Shown here in pieces: positions 1 to 8,966 of a stretch of 64,000 bases of DNA. The translations under genes and the position numbers were made by a program. The notes beneath the pieces are model-generated. The model was not told the origin of the DNA and did no database searches. It worked only from the letters and a program-made list of their open reading frames with translations. Origin of the DNA: an uncultured Pseudomonadales bacterium (GTDB taxonomy: Bacteria > Pseudomonadota > Gammaproteobacteria > Pseudomonadales > Azotimanducaceae); contig OY282455.1 of assembly GCA_958296195.1 (NCBI GenBank), positions 620,001-684,000 of the forward strand, written 5' to 3'. Positions within the stretch are counted from its first letter, which is position 1; each line of letters begins with the position of its first letter.

Positions 1-28
1 CGCCGAAGGCGAGGAACCGGCCGAGTAA
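1..28 (+). CDS. rplY: C-terminal tail of a protein, probably ribosomal protein L25 (partial)
   Basis: Only the last eight codons are inside the window, reading AEGEEPAE and ending in TAA at 26-28. An acidic Glu/Ala/Pro tail is typical of the long CTC form of bacterial L25, and rplY directly before pth and ychF is a common gammaproteobacterial order. The identification rests on that synteny and tail composition, not on domain sequence, so it is tentative. Confidence 0.45.
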
Positions 29-272
29 CCAAACGAGAAGGGAATTGCTGACTTGAGGGCCGCAACCGATAGTCGGCCTCGACTAGCCTGAGACTGGTGA
101 TGACGCGCTGGTGGCGTAGTGCTTCGCAACAAGGGCGTGGCCAAACATGCGGGCCGGGTTGCGGCGCAGAGCCTGCTGTTGGCGGAACGGTGCATTGGCA
201 AGGCGGCGGCGCAGTCGGGCGTTTAGGCTAGAGGCAAAAATAATGCGCAATCGCCGCCAGCCTTGGTGAAGC

Positions 273-881
273 ATGGGAGCGGCCCTTCGCCTTGTCGTCG
301 GCTTGGGCAATCCTGGCCCGGCCTACGCCGCCACCAGGCACAACATCGGCGCCGCGTTCGTGCGCCATTTGGCGGAGCGTTTCGCCTTGCAGCTTGCGCC
401 AACCGCCAAGTTCAAAGCGGAAGCCGGGCGAGGTTCGGCAGCCGGCGTCGATATGCGCCTGCTGCTGCCGGGCCTGTACATGAATCAAAGCGGGCAGGTG
501 GTGGGGCCCTACGCCCGCTATTACCGCATCGAACCGGAGGAAATTCTGGTGGCCTATGACGAGGCGGCCTTCGCCCCCGGCGTCGTTCGCCTGAAGAGCG
601 GCGGCGGCGCCAACGGCCACAACGGGGTGAAGAGCCTGATCGAGCATCTCGGTTCCCGGAATTTCCATCGTCTGCGCATCGGCGTGGGGCACCCGGGCGG
701 CAAGGCGCAGATGGTGCGCTACCTCACGGAGGTCCCCATGCCGCTGGATGAGCGTGATCTAGCGGTGGCGGCCTTCCAGCTGGATGACGACCTGCTCGCA
801 TCCCTAGTGCGGGGTGAACTGGGCGCGGTGATGAACAGGCTGCACCAGCCAACAGACTCCCCGGAGCAGCCGAGCGAATGA
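273..881 (+). CDS. pth: peptidyl-tRNA hydrolase
   Basis: Peptidyl-tRNA hydrolase cleaves the ester bond of peptidyl-tRNAs that drop off the ribosome, recycling tRNA in the cytoplasm. The 202-residue product has the family's normal length. The N-terminal GLGNPG motif is at residues 10-15, the catalytic His is at 23 in TRHNIG, the conserved Asn at 71 in YMNQSG, the Asp at 96 in AYDE and the Asn at 117 in NGHNG, so the active site is complete. The ATG at 273 places the first beta strand (LRLVVGLG) correctly. ychF follows about 100 bases downstream, the usual arrangement in this group. No internal damage is visible. Confidence 0.97.
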   Translation: MGAALRLVVGLGNPGPAYAATRHNIGAAFVRHLAERFALQLAPTAKFKAEAGRGSAAGVDMRLLLPGLYMNQSGQVVGPYARYYRIEPEEILVAYDEAAFAPGVVRLKSGGGANGHNGVKSLIEHLGSRNFHRLRIGVGHPGGKAQMVRYLTEVPMPLDERDLAVAAFQLDDDLLASLVRGELGAVMNRLHQPTDSPEQPSE

Positions 882-977
882 ACCAAGTTTCGGTGGACAG
901 CGCGGCGGCTAGTCGTCGCCTGACGAACGGCCCGCATCAGGTTCGCTGCGGCGCATTTGAGCGAATGGAAAACTGAA

Positions 978-2069
978 TTGGGCTTCAACTGCGGCATCGT
1001 CGGCCTGCCCAACGTGGGCAAGTCCACCCTGTTCAACGCCCTCACCCGGGCCGGCATCGAGGCGGAGAACTTTCCCTTTTGCACCATAGACCCCAACACC
1101 GGCGTGGTGCCGGTGCCGGACCCCCGGCTGGACGAAATCGCCGCCATCGTCAAACCGCAGAAGGTGGTTCCCACCGCGATGGAGTTCGTTGACATCGCCG
1201 GCTTGGTGGCCGGCGCCGCCGAAGGCGAAGGGTTGGGCAACCAATTCCTGGCCCACATCCGGGAAACCGAGGCCATCGCCCATGTGGTGCGCTGCTTTGC
1301 CGACGACAACATCGTTCACGTCTCCGGCGCGGTCTCCCCGGCGGACGACATCGAAATCATCAACACGGAGTTGGCGCTGGCGGACTTGGAGACAGTGGCG
1401 CGGGCGGCGGCCCGACGGCGGCGCGTGGCGAACGCCGGGGACCAGGAGGCGGCGGCCTTTATGGAGGTGCTGGCCGAAGTGCGCGGCGCCTTGGAGGCCG
1501 GCGTTCCGGTGCGCTCCCTGGGCTTGCAGGAAGGGGCCAAGGCGCGGCTCCAGGAACTGCGGTTGCTCACCGCCAAGCCGGTGCTCTACATCGCCAACGT
1601 GGCGGAGGACGGCTTTGAAGGCAACCCATTGCTGGATGAAGTCGCCGCCCTCGCCGCCGGGGAAGCCGCTCCGGTCGTGCCCATCTGCAACCGCATTGAA
1701 GCGGAGGTCGCCGAACTCGATGAAGCGGAGCGAGCCGAGTTCCTGGAAGCCCTCGGCATCGGCGAACCGGGCCTCAACCGAGTCATCCGCGCCGGCTATC
1801 GACTGCTGGGGCTGCACCACTACTTCACCGCCGGCCCCAAGGAGGCCCGCGCTTGGACCATCCCTGTCGGCGCCAAGGCCCCCCAAGCCGCCGCCGCCAT
1901 CCACACGGACTTCGCCAAGGGCTTCATCCGCGCCGAAGTGATCGCCCACCAAGACTTCGTGCAATGCGGCGGCGAACAGGGTGCCAAGACCGCCGGCAAA
2001 TGGCGGCTGGAGGGCAAGGACTACGTCGTGCAGGACGGCGATGTCATGCACTTCCGCTTCAACGTTTGA
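978..2069 (+). CDS. ychF: redox-regulated ATPase YchF (Obg-like P-loop protein)
   Basis: YchF/OLA1 is a universally conserved P-loop NTPase of the Obg group that prefers ATP and binds ribosomes. The product has GLPNVGKS as Walker A near the N-terminus, an [15 protein letters not shown]3-type region and the C-terminal TGS-like domain that usually ends the family. The TTG at 978 is chosen because it gives [16 protein letters not shown], the conserved N-terminus, and a 363-residue protein, the standard length. An in-frame TTG at 957 would add seven unconserved residues. A GGA lies about 8 bases before 978. The gene sits directly behind pth. Confidence 0.95.
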   Translation: MGFNCGIVGLPNVGKSTLFNALTRAGIEAENFPFCTIDPNTGVVPVPDPRLDEIAAIVKPQKVVPTAMEFVDIAGLVAGAAEGEGLGNQFLAHIRETEAIAHVVRCFADDNIVHVSGAVSPADDIEIINTELALADLETVARAAARRRRVANAGDQEAAAFMEVLAEVRGALEAGVPVRSLGLQEGAKARLQELRLLTAKPVLYIANVAEDGFEGNPLLDEVAALAAGEAAPVVPICNRIEAEVAELDEAERAEFLEALGIGEPGLNRVIRAGYRLLGLHHYFTAGPKEARAWTIPVGAKAPQAAAAIHTDFAKGFIRAEVIAHQDFVQCGGEQGAKTAGKWRLEGKDYVVQDGDVMHFRFNV

Positions 2070-2146
2070 CAACGACACCATCAGCACTTCGGGCAAGAGT
2101 GGCTCATCGGCCGGGCGGGGCCATAAACCGCCAGACGCACTCCGTC

Positions 2147-2179
2147 GGCAAGGAGCGGCACCGCTCAAGCCTCCTTGCC
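2147..2179. repeat. 33-bp inverted repeat between ychF and the AAA ATPase gene
   Basis: The arms GGCAAGGAG (2147-2155) and CTCCTTGCC (2171-2179) are perfectly complementary, and a smaller hairpin AGCGG/CCGCT is nested at 2154-2165. There is no T-run after either arm, so it is not a standard intrinsic terminator. It could be an attenuator, a protein-binding site or a relic of an inserted element. The function is not known. Confidence 0.6.
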
Positions 2180-2393
2180 AATGGGGTCGCTGGGCGTTGC
2201 CGCATCCGGTGCCCGTGTATAAATTACAATGTAGTGGGTCGCCATATCTCGGGCAAAGAGTGCGCGCCCCGGCGACCGGAGCGATCTCATAAAAAATCGG
2301 GAAGATAGGGTGCCCATACAAGCGTTGGACAAACGGCAGCGCCGTGCGCATAATGAACGTCATGGCATTTGGCGAATCGACTTGAGGCGCCCC

Positions 2394-3803
2394 ATGCTTC
2401 CCGAGAGCATTCGCGAGTCCGTAATCCGTCTGGTGGATCGAAGCGACCGGAAGTCGCCGCTGGCCTTTGTCGGCAGGGAGGCGGAACTGGACCATCTAGA
2501 CGGGGCCGTGCGCTCCGCCGTGGACGGCGAACCTCCCTTGCAGACCAACGTCCGCGTGGTGCAGGGCGCACCGGGCATGGGAAAGACGGCGCTGTGCGAA
2601 GAGTTCATGAAGCGCACCGCGGCGCGAGGGGAGCGAAATGGCCATCAGGTTGTCTGTGCGCCCTTGCACCCCAGCGACCTATCGACCCCGCCGCTGACGC
2701 TGGTGAAGGCGATCAGCGAGCGAATCAACGACGCCCAGGGCGAGGACGTCCCCCATTTGCGGAAGAAGGTGGTGGATGCAACCAAGGGCGGCGTCCAAGC
2801 CGTGCAGAATTTCTTCCGAAGCGAAGGCTGGGCGGAACTCAAGAACCAAAGGCACGGGCTATCGGACTCATCGACCTTGGAGTCCTGCCTCGACGCTTTC
2901 GCCCAGTACGTCTGGGAGTACGGCCTGACGATTGTCCTGATGCTCGACGAGGCGCAGAACTGCGACGTAAACTCCCAGCAGACGAAGAACAACGCCCAAG
3001 CCATTTACAACGGCCGGCACAAGGCGCGGATGCCCCTGCTCTGCTTTGGATTGCCCGACACGACGCAGGTGCTTGACCAACTCAAAATATCCAGAATCCC
3101 GGCCCAGTCCGTTTGGGACATCGGCCTGTTGAACCCAGGCGAAGGGCGGGAGGTAATCAAGCGAACGCTGGACCATGCGGGGTTGTCTGAGGCCGATGAC
3201 GATTGGATGGCGCACATCAAATCCATGGGCATGACCGCCGCGGAGTGGCGCACATGGCGCGAGGCGCTTGTGGACGGGCTGGACGAGGCATCGGACGACT
3301 TCCCGCAGCACCTGACGGCAGGTCTTATAGCCGCCTGCAAAGGCGTCCTGAACCTGCCGGTTGGGCGCAAGCCCGACGAAGCCCTGTTGCGGGACATCGC
3401 GGAAATGCACCGGGAGAGAAAGAGAGAGTATTACAGTGGCAGACTGCGAAGCCCTGCCGTGACGAACCACAACGCGGCTTTTGGCGCGATCTGCAGGCTG
3501 GCGGAAAAAAGCGGCAATGGCTTGGTGAGGTGGGATGACGCCGTGGAGATTGTCGCGGCGGGACGTCATGCGTCAGCGCAGGATGCGGATGACATTCTGA
3601 AGACCGCCATCAACAAGGGCGTGCTTGGGTGCGACGACATCGCCAACCCGGACTTCATCGCGCCGCCCCCCATACCATCCATGCAGGCCCATTTAGGCAT
3701 GCGCTACGACCAAATGCTGGCCTCGGGCCAAAGAAACGCACCAGCCATGCAGGACATCATTGATGGGCTGGCGCCCGACTCAGCCAACGATGGCGGGGGA
3801 TGA
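2394..3803 (+). CDS. orphan AAA/STAND-type ATPase
   Basis: A 469-residue P-loop ATPase. FVGREAELDHL, the usual lead-in of the AAA_16/STAND group, is followed by Walker A GAPGMGKT and Walker B IVLMLDEAQN, then a FGLPDTT segment in the sensor-1 position. The rest is a helical C-terminal region with no domain I recognise. The ATG at 2394 is preferred over a GTG at 2310 because GAGG lies six bases upstream of it. Ahead of it is an inverted repeat. Behind it are a 29-codon open frame (3806-3895) and then the opposing brnTA genes. Such ATPases work as NTP-driven switches in defence, replication or transposition, but no partner is adjacent, so the role is undetermined. Mobile-element origin (TniB/TnsC-like) was considered; no integrase is present. 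Confidence 0.8.
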   Translation: MLPESIRESVIRLVDRSDRKSPLAFVGREAELDHLDGAVRSAVDGEPPLQTNVRVVQGAPGMGKTALCEEFMKRTAARGERNGHQVVCAPLHPSDLSTPPLTLVKAISERINDAQGEDVPHLRKKVVDATKGGVQAVQNFFRSEGWAELKNQRHGLSDSSTLESCLDAFAQYVWEYGLTIVLMLDEAQNCDVNSQQTKNNAQAIYNGRHKARMPLLCFGLPDTTQVLDQLKISRIPAQSVWDIGLLNPGEGREVIKRTLDHAGLSEADDDWMAHIKSMGMTAAEWRTWREALVDGLDEASDDFPQHLTAGLIAACKGVLNLPVGRKPDEALLRDIAEMHRERKREYYSGRLRSPAVTNHNAAFGAICRLAEKSGNGLVRWDDAVEIVAAGRHASAQDADDILKTAINKGVLGCDDIANPDFIAPPPIPSMQAHLGMRYDQMLASGQRNAPAMQDIIDGLAPDSANDGGG

Positions 3804-3920
3804 CCATGAGCCAACCTATCCACACGGTCATCCTCGCGTCTCGGGACGACCCGCCGCTTGCGGAGCTGGGCACCGCCATGTCGGTGGCGAAGTAGCCGCT
3901 CAGGCGAATGGATTAGCCGC

Positions 3921-4151
3921 CTAGTCCGCCGACGGCCGATCAAGCCGCTCGGCAAGCCAGATATTGATGATGGATTGGCGCACTGTGGCGAGGCGCTTCG
4001 CTTCCTTGTCGAGTTTCTCGATCATCCAGATTGGGAAATCGACGTTGACCCGCTTCGGCGTCTGCTTCACGCGCCGGGCCTTTGTTAAGTCAAGCCTCTT
4101 GGCGACGTCCTTGCCCGCATCAAAGTCGTCGTCGAATTTCTTAGCCTTCAT
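3921..4151 (-). CDS. brnA: BrnA-type ribbon-helix-helix antitoxin
   Basis: BrnA neutralises BrnT and represses the shared promoter as a DNA-binding dimer. The 76-residue product starts MKAKKFDDDFDAGKD and has a C-terminal ribbon-helix-helix segment beginning RVNVDFPIWMIEKLDKEA and ending with a helix around SIINIWLAERLD. The ATG at 4151 lies 11 bases inside the end of the toxin gene, the usual translational overlap for this pair. Upstream in-frame codons would add a cysteine- and arginine-rich stretch not seen in the family. The toxin-first order is normal for BrnTA. Confidence 0.88.
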   Translation of the reverse strand: MKAKKFDDDFDAGKDVAKRLDLTKARRVKQTPKRVNVDFPIWMIEKLDKEAKRLATVRQSIINIWLAERLDRPSAD

Positions 4152-4401
4152 AAAGCGCCGCCTCTTTTTTGCGTGACCGCCGCACTGAGATGATACGCGT
4201 TGCCTCATTTCGGTAGGTGACCACCGCCGACCAGTGCTTGCCCGAGATCTTGCCGATTAGCATCCACCTCGGTTCGTCCTCCGTTTTTGCCGAAATTTCC
4301 AGAAGGTTCGGGTCATCCCAAAGCACCTGCGCCGCGTTGAAGTCGATGCCGTGCTTGGCTAGATCGCTCTCGCTTTTCTGAACGTCGTATTCAAACTCCA
4401 T
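4141..4401 (-). CDS. brnT: BrnT-type ribonuclease toxin
   Basis: BrnT is a small RelE-fold ribonuclease that stops growth by cleaving RNA when freed from BrnA. The 86-residue product shows the characteristic MEFEYDVQKSESDLAKHGIDF start, followed by ALWDDP-like (VLWDDPN), RWMLIGKISGKHWSAV and the conserved C-terminal RIISVRRSRKKE. The ATG at 4401 is used because it begins exactly at the conserved MEFEYD; thirteen extra upstream residues are possible but not conserved. The toxin appears intact. A near-perfect palindrome sits just ahead of the start codon and is the likely BrnA operator. Confidence 0.9.
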   Translation of the reverse strand: MEFEYDVQKSESDLAKHGIDFNAAQVLWDDPNLLEISAKTEDEPRWMLIGKISGKHWSAVVTYRNEATRIISVRRSRKKEAALYEG

Positions 4402-4403
4402 AG

Positions 4404-4422
4404 AGGTATAAAAAACATACCT
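4404..4422. promoter_or_regulatory. palindrome in front of brnT, probable BrnA operator
   Basis: AGGTAT at 4404-4409 and ATACCT at 4417-4422 form a perfect 6-bp inverted repeat around a 7-bp spacer, ending two bases before the brnT start codon. RHH antitoxins of this class autorepress by binding inverted repeats in their own promoter. The assignment is by position and symmetry only. Confidence 0.5.
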
Positions 4423-4506
4423 ATCCTTCCAGCTCTGCAACCCCCTCTTTTAGCCGTTCACTGCGACAAAAAAGCCCTCCCGCGCCATCCGCGTGGCAGG
4501 TGGCGG

Positions 4507-4650
4507 TCAATGTCCTTTCCGGTTGCCGTAGGGCACCCTGTAGAGCTGCCGGGGCGAGGTCGCAGCAACCTTGGGATTCTTGGCGGCGACGTCGGAAACG
4601 GCGTTGAACCTACGCCGAAAAGTTGGTCGCTGCTGGTCAGCGGAGAGCAT
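4507..4650 (-). CDS. possible 47-residue basic small protein
   Basis: An ATG at 4650 with an AAAGG-type ribosome site a few bases upstream opens a 47-codon frame ending in TGA at 4507. The product is basic, without membrane segments, and ends in YRVPYGNRKGH. It has a natural amino-acid composition rather than the arginine/proline-rich look of a shadow frame. I do not recognise the sequence; it could be a complete small protein or the tail of a degraded gene. It lies in the otherwise empty 4423-4849 interval between brnTA and the protease gene. Confidence 0.3.
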   Translation of the reverse strand: MLSADQQRPTFRRRFNAVSDVAAKNPKVAATSPRQLYRVPYGNRKGH

Positions 4651-4684
4651 TGCCTTTCTCTTTGTTGATTGACTTGCAGCGTAG

Positions 4685-5290
<606 letters not shown>

Positions 5291-5406
5291 CGCTTCAATC
5301 TGGGTTGGATGCCGCCGCTGGCACCCCGGTTTTGCGCCGCCGAGCGCGTTGACAACTCCCGCTCCCGCCCGGAAAATCCGCACCCTTGCCCGTGGCGGCT
5401 GCATTT

Positions 5407-5483
5407 GGCTAGGTAGCTCAGCTGGTTAGAGCGCAGGATTCATAATCCTGAGGTCGGGAGTTCGAATCTCCTCCTAGCTACCA
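5407..5483 (+). tRNA. tRNA-Met (CAU), elongator type
   Basis: A complete cloverleaf can be folded. The acceptor stem starts GGCTAGG and pairs with CCTAGCT (with one G-U pair at the end), the D-arm contains AGCTCAGCTGGTTAGAGC, the anticodon stem AGGA/TCCT carries loop TTCATAA with anticodon CAT, the T-arm has GTTCGAATC, and CCA is encoded. The sequence resembles gammaproteobacterial elongator tRNA-Met more than initiator tRNA, which lacks the 1-72 pair, or tRNA-Ile2 (lysidine). Confidence 0.93.
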
Positions 5484-5567
5484 TGCTGCTTGTCCGCATT
5501 TTTCCTGGATCCCGCCACAGCCTTGGTGTGCGCAACGGACCGACCATCTGTGGCACACTTACCGGTC

Positions 5568-5816
5568 ATGAGCAGCTTGGAGCAAGCCATCCGCCTGCTT
5601 AAGCAGGGCGATTGGGAGGCCGCCCACCGCATCGCGCAGGCGCAGTCCGGCGTAGCTGCTGATTGGACGCACGCCGTTACCCACATGCTGGAGGGGGATG
5701 TGGCCAACGCGGACTACTGGTATCGGCGGGCGCAGCGGGCGCGGCCGGAACCCTTCGATGCGGAGCGGGAAATTGCCGCCTTGGCCCGGTTTGTCGAAGC
5801 CGAGCGGGACGCCTAA
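5568..5816 (+). CDS. small conserved hypothetical protein, TPR-like helices
   Basis: An 82-residue acidic helical protein, MSSLEQAIRLLKQGDWEAAH at the start and WYRRAQR near the middle, with the alternating small and aromatic residues of a tetratricopeptide-like helix pair. The ATG at 5568 is the first good start; an upstream in-frame ATG at 5490 overlaps the tRNA trailer region. It ends three bases before the GTG of the oxidoreductase gene, so the two are probably co-transcribed. I recognise it only as a small conserved hypothetical protein. Confidence 0.65.
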   Translation: MSSLEQAIRLLKQGDWEAAHRIAQAQSGVAADWTHAVTHMLEGDVANADYWYRRAQRARPEPFDAEREIAALARFVEAERDA

Positions 5817-5818
5817 CC

Positions 5819-7777
5819 GTGGGCCTGTACGACCAGTTGTTTGAGCCAGTGCAGGTCGGGCCGGTGACCATCCGCAACCGCATCGTGCGCTCGCCCCACA
5901 GCACCGGCTTGGGCGGCGAGCCGCTGATCGCCTATCACGAGGCCCGGGGTCGCGGCGGCGTCGGCATGTCCACCATTGAAGCCACCAGCGTTCACCCAAC
6001 GGCACCGGGTCCATTGCCGCTTTGGGATGACAGTTGCCTGCCGTTCCTTACCGAGCTGAGCAGCCGCATTCGCGCCACCGGCATGAAGCTCTTCATCCAG
6101 CTTTACCACCCCGGCGCCGGCCATGCGGCGGCGGCCGGCAGCCCGGAGCATTGGTCCGCCAGCGCGGTGCCGAACCCCATGGCCGGCATCGTGCCCATCG
6201 CCATGACCCAGGCGATGATCGACGACGTGGTGGCGCACTTCGCCGCCGCCGCCCGCCGCTGCCGGGACGCCGGTTTGGACGGCGTTGACATCCACGCCTC
6301 CAGCGGCTACCTGATTCATGAGTTTCTGTCCCCCGCTCTGAACAAGCGCCAGGACAGCTACGGCGGCACCTTGGAAAACCGAATGCGCTTTCTGCGCGCA
6401 GTGCTCGCCGCGGTGCGGGCGGAGGTTGCGGGCGGGGATTTCGCCGTCGGCGTGCGCCTGCCCAACGAAGACCATGTGCCCGGCGGCATCACCGCGGCGG
6501 AGAGCGCCAAAATCGCCGCCGCCATCGACGATGAGGCGGACTACGTCTCCCTGCACATGGGGGCCTATTGGCGCTTCCACAAACTCATCGCGCCGGCGGA
6601 CGATCCCTTGGGGGTGGAGATGGCGGCCAACCAGGTCATCGCGCCGGGGTTGCAAAGCCCGGTCATGGTGGTGGGGCGGATCATGACCTTGGACCATGCC
6701 CAGCACATCGTCGCCAGCGGCGCGGCGCAAATGGTCTCAATGGTGCGGGCGCTCATCGCGGACCCCAATCTGGTCAACAAGGCACGGCGCCGGGAGGAGG
6801 CGCGCATTCGCCCCTGCATCGGCTCCAACATGGGCTGCGTCGGCCAACTGATGACTCATGGCCGGATGAGCTGCGTGGTCAACCACACGGCGGCCAAGGA
6901 GGACCAACTGAGCTTTGACCCGGAGGACCGGGTGGCGCAGCCGAAGCGCATCTTCGTAGTGGGCGGCGGTCCGGCGGGGCTGGAGTTCGCCCGCACGGCG
7001 GCGCTGCGCGGGCATGAGGTGGAGCTGCACGAGGCGGCGCAGCGCCTAGGCGGGCAAGTGGCCATCGCCGCCTCCGCGCCGCACCGGGCGGATCTAGGGG
7101 CCATCGTGAGCTGGTTGGCGGACGAACTGGATGTGCTCGGTGTGCGCGTTCATCTCAATTCGCCCATTGAAGTGGCGCAGATTCGCAACCGCAATGCGGA
7201 CGAGGTGGTGCTGGCCACCGGCACCACCCCGCGCACGGACGGCTTTCAGTTGTCCACCCCGGCGGTGCCCATTGCCGGCTTCGATCTGCCCCATGTGCAT
7301 TCCTCTTGGGACTTCTTCGGCTTGGGCGCCCCGCCCCGCTTGGTCGGCCCGGCGGTGGTCTATGACGACACCGGCTCCTTTGAGGCCATTTCCGTTGCGG
7401 ACGTGCTGCTGCAGGCGGGGCTGTCGGTGACGATGGTTTCCCGGCACGACGGCATCGGCGCCGCCTTGCCCTACCCGCCGGTCACCGTGGGCGCCGCCAA
7501 GGAGCGCCTCTATTCCGGGGACTTCGACTTCATAGGCGGCCACTACCTTCGCGCCATCGGTGAGGACAGTGTGGAGGTCGGCGTGTTGTTCACGGACCGG
7601 GTGCGCCATCTGGACGCCGCCTTGGTGGTGCTGGTGGGCTACAACGAACCGAACCGGGAGCTTGCCGAGGGCTTGGCGGAAGCTGGCGTAGGCTGCCATC
7701 TGATCGGCGACGTGCGCGGCCGCAACAGCATCCTGAGCGCCATCCATGCCGGCGCTGCGCTGGGCAGAACCATCTAG
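5819..7777 (+). CDS. FMN/FAD NADH:flavin oxidoreductase of the old yellow enzyme / 2,4-dienoyl-CoA reductase type
   Basis: A 652-residue two-part enzyme. Residues 1-370 form an FMN-binding TIM barrel (LFEPVQVGPVTIRNRIVRSPH at the start; YGGTLENRMRF), and the rest is an FAD/NAD(P) domain with VVGGGPAGLE near residue 380. This architecture is that of FadH and trimethylamine dehydrogenase, which pass electrons through a [4Fe-4S] cluster between the domains. The cluster motif near residue 333 reads CIGSNMGC...C: the second of the four expected cysteines is serine. The start is a GTG at 5819, three bases after the previous gene. The substrate is unknown; enoate or dienoyl-CoA reduction is possible. 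Confidence 0.88.
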   Translation: MGLYDQLFEPVQVGPVTIRNRIVRSPHSTGLGGEPLIAYHEARGRGGVGMSTIEATSVHPTAPGPLPLWDDSCLPFLTELSSRIRATGMKLFIQLYHPGAGHAAAAGSPEHWSASAVPNPMAGIVPIAMTQAMIDDVVAHFAAAARRCRDAGLDGVDIHASSGYLIHEFLSPALNKRQDSYGGTLENRMRFLRAVLAAVRAEVAGGDFAVGVRLPNEDHVPGGITAAESAKIAAAIDDEADYVSLHMGAYWRFHKLIAPADDPLGVEMAANQVIAPGLQSPVMVVGRIMTLDHAQHIVASGAAQMVSMVRALIADPNLVNKARRREEARIRPCIGSNMGCVGQLMTHGRMSCVVNHTAAKEDQLSFDPEDRVAQPKRIFVVGGGPAGLEFARTAALRGHEVELHEAAQRLGGQVAIAASAPHRADLGAIVSWLADELDVLGVRVHLNSPIEVAQIRNRNADEVVLATGTTPRTDGFQLSTPAVPIAGFDLPHVHSSWDFFGLGAPPRLVGPAVVYDDTGSFEAISVADVLLQAGLSVTMVSRHDGIGAALPYPPVTVGAAKERLYSGDFDFIGGHYLRAIGEDSVEVGVLFTDRVRHLDAALVVLVGYNEPNRELAEGLAEAGVGCHLIGDVRGRNSILSAIHAGAALGRTI

Positions 7778-8056
7778 CCAAGCTGAGAAGAATTTTCCGG
7801 CCGCCGCCAAGGTCGGGGGCGTGGGTTGCTCGGTGGACGACCAAACTCACCGCCCTCGCCAGCCTAGGTTGAATGTAGGGGATGAAAACAACACTACCGG
7901 CCCCCCTTGACGCAAGGATATCCCCATCTCGTTCCCTGACGCCGGCTGGCCTTGCCGTCAGCCCATGCCGCCGGCTAGAGGCGTAGAATGCCCCGAGTGC
8001 TATGTTTGATGCGGCATGTTGCGGGCTAGGGGGAAATCGAGAAGGGAGACAGCGCG

Positions 8057-8845
8057 ATGTGGCTAAGGTTGCGGCAAATCGCCTTGGTGGCGGAAAAACT
8101 GGCGCCTGTGGAGCAGGCGTTCGCCGATGTGCTGGGCATCGAGGTGGCGTATCGGGACCCTGGGGTCGGCCATTTCGGCTTGGAGAACGCCCTGCTGCCC
8201 ATCGGCAACCAGTTGCTGGAGGTGGTGGCGCCCATTCGGGAGAACACCGCCGGGGGGCGATACCTGCAGCGGCGCGGCGGCGGCGGCGGTTACATGGTCA
8301 TCACCCAGTGCGATGACCACGGGCCGCGCCGGGCCAGGGTGGAGGCGCTGGGCGTCCGCATTGTCAATCAGTTCGAAACCGAGCACTTCCGCAACATGCA
8401 ATTGCATCCCAAGGACACTGGCGGCTCGTTCTTTGAGATCGACGAACAGCTAGGTGACGACGCCCATGAGGCGGACGGTCCTTGGGCGCCGGCTGGCCTG
8501 GATTGGCGCAACCACCGGCGCACAGAGCGGGTGACCGGCATCGTCGCCGCCGAACTGCAATGCGGGGATCCTCAGCAAGTGGCCCGCCGTTGGTCGGAGA
8601 TCGCGCAGATCGAGTTGACCGGCAGCGGCCACCCAGTGCTGTCCTTGGACAACGCCGAACTGCGCTTCGTGCATTGTGCGGATGGTCGGCCCGAAGGTCT
8701 CGGCGGCATCGACCTGGCCTGTGCGGACCGACCAGCGGTGCTGGCCGCCGCCGAAGCGCGGAACGCCCGCACCAGCGAGGCGCAGATGCATCTCTGCGGC
8801 ATGAGGATCAACCTGCTGCCCTCCGCCGCAAGTGAGGCGCATTAG
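8057..8845 (+). CDS. VOC superfamily (glyoxalase/dioxygenase fold) protein
   Basis: A 262-residue vicinal-oxygen-chelate protein. The N-terminal beta-alpha-beta-beta-beta unit is visible in LRQIALVAEKLAPVEQAF, followed by LGIEVAYRDPGVGHFGLENALLPIGNQLLEV-type strands; a second, weaker repeat fills the C-terminal half. Metal-binding residues are uncertain. Members are glyoxalases, ring-cleaving dioxygenases or epimerases, and this large two-repeat form is often annotated as a glyoxalase-like domain protein. ATG at 8057 follows a GGGAGA ribosome site. The 280 bases before it hold no gene. Confidence 0.82.
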   Translation: MWLRLRQIALVAEKLAPVEQAFADVLGIEVAYRDPGVGHFGLENALLPIGNQLLEVVAPIRENTAGGRYLQRRGGGGGYMVITQCDDHGPRRARVEALGVRIVNQFETEHFRNMQLHPKDTGGSFFEIDEQLGDDAHEADGPWAPAGLDWRNHRRTERVTGIVAAELQCGDPQQVARRWSEIAQIELTGSGHPVLSLDNAELRFVHCADGRPEGLGGIDLACADRPAVLAAAEARNARTSEAQMHLCGMRINLLPSAASEAH

Positions 8846-8966
8846 CGGCAACCGCCAAAATAGCCAGTTGGTGGAAGCGTCACGATTGGGCGGTTGGAAC
8901 CGGCATTGGGCTGAACCAAGCCATTCCTATGTTGGTATCATCCGCGTTTGAGGTCGAGGAAACACC

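Noticed and set aside
909-2495. Long minus-strand frame of 528 codons
   Set aside because: It is antisense to ychF, which has full family motifs; the frame is a GC-driven shadow with no recognisable domain.
3806-3895. 29-codon plus-strand frame two bases behind the AAA ATPase
   Set aside because: It is too short to judge and has no recognisable sequence; it is mentioned only as a possible remnant of a lost partner gene.
4423-4506. Possible terminator on the minus strand near the run of A bases at 4470-4475
   Set aside because: The stem available next to the T-run is only about four base pairs, too weak to call.
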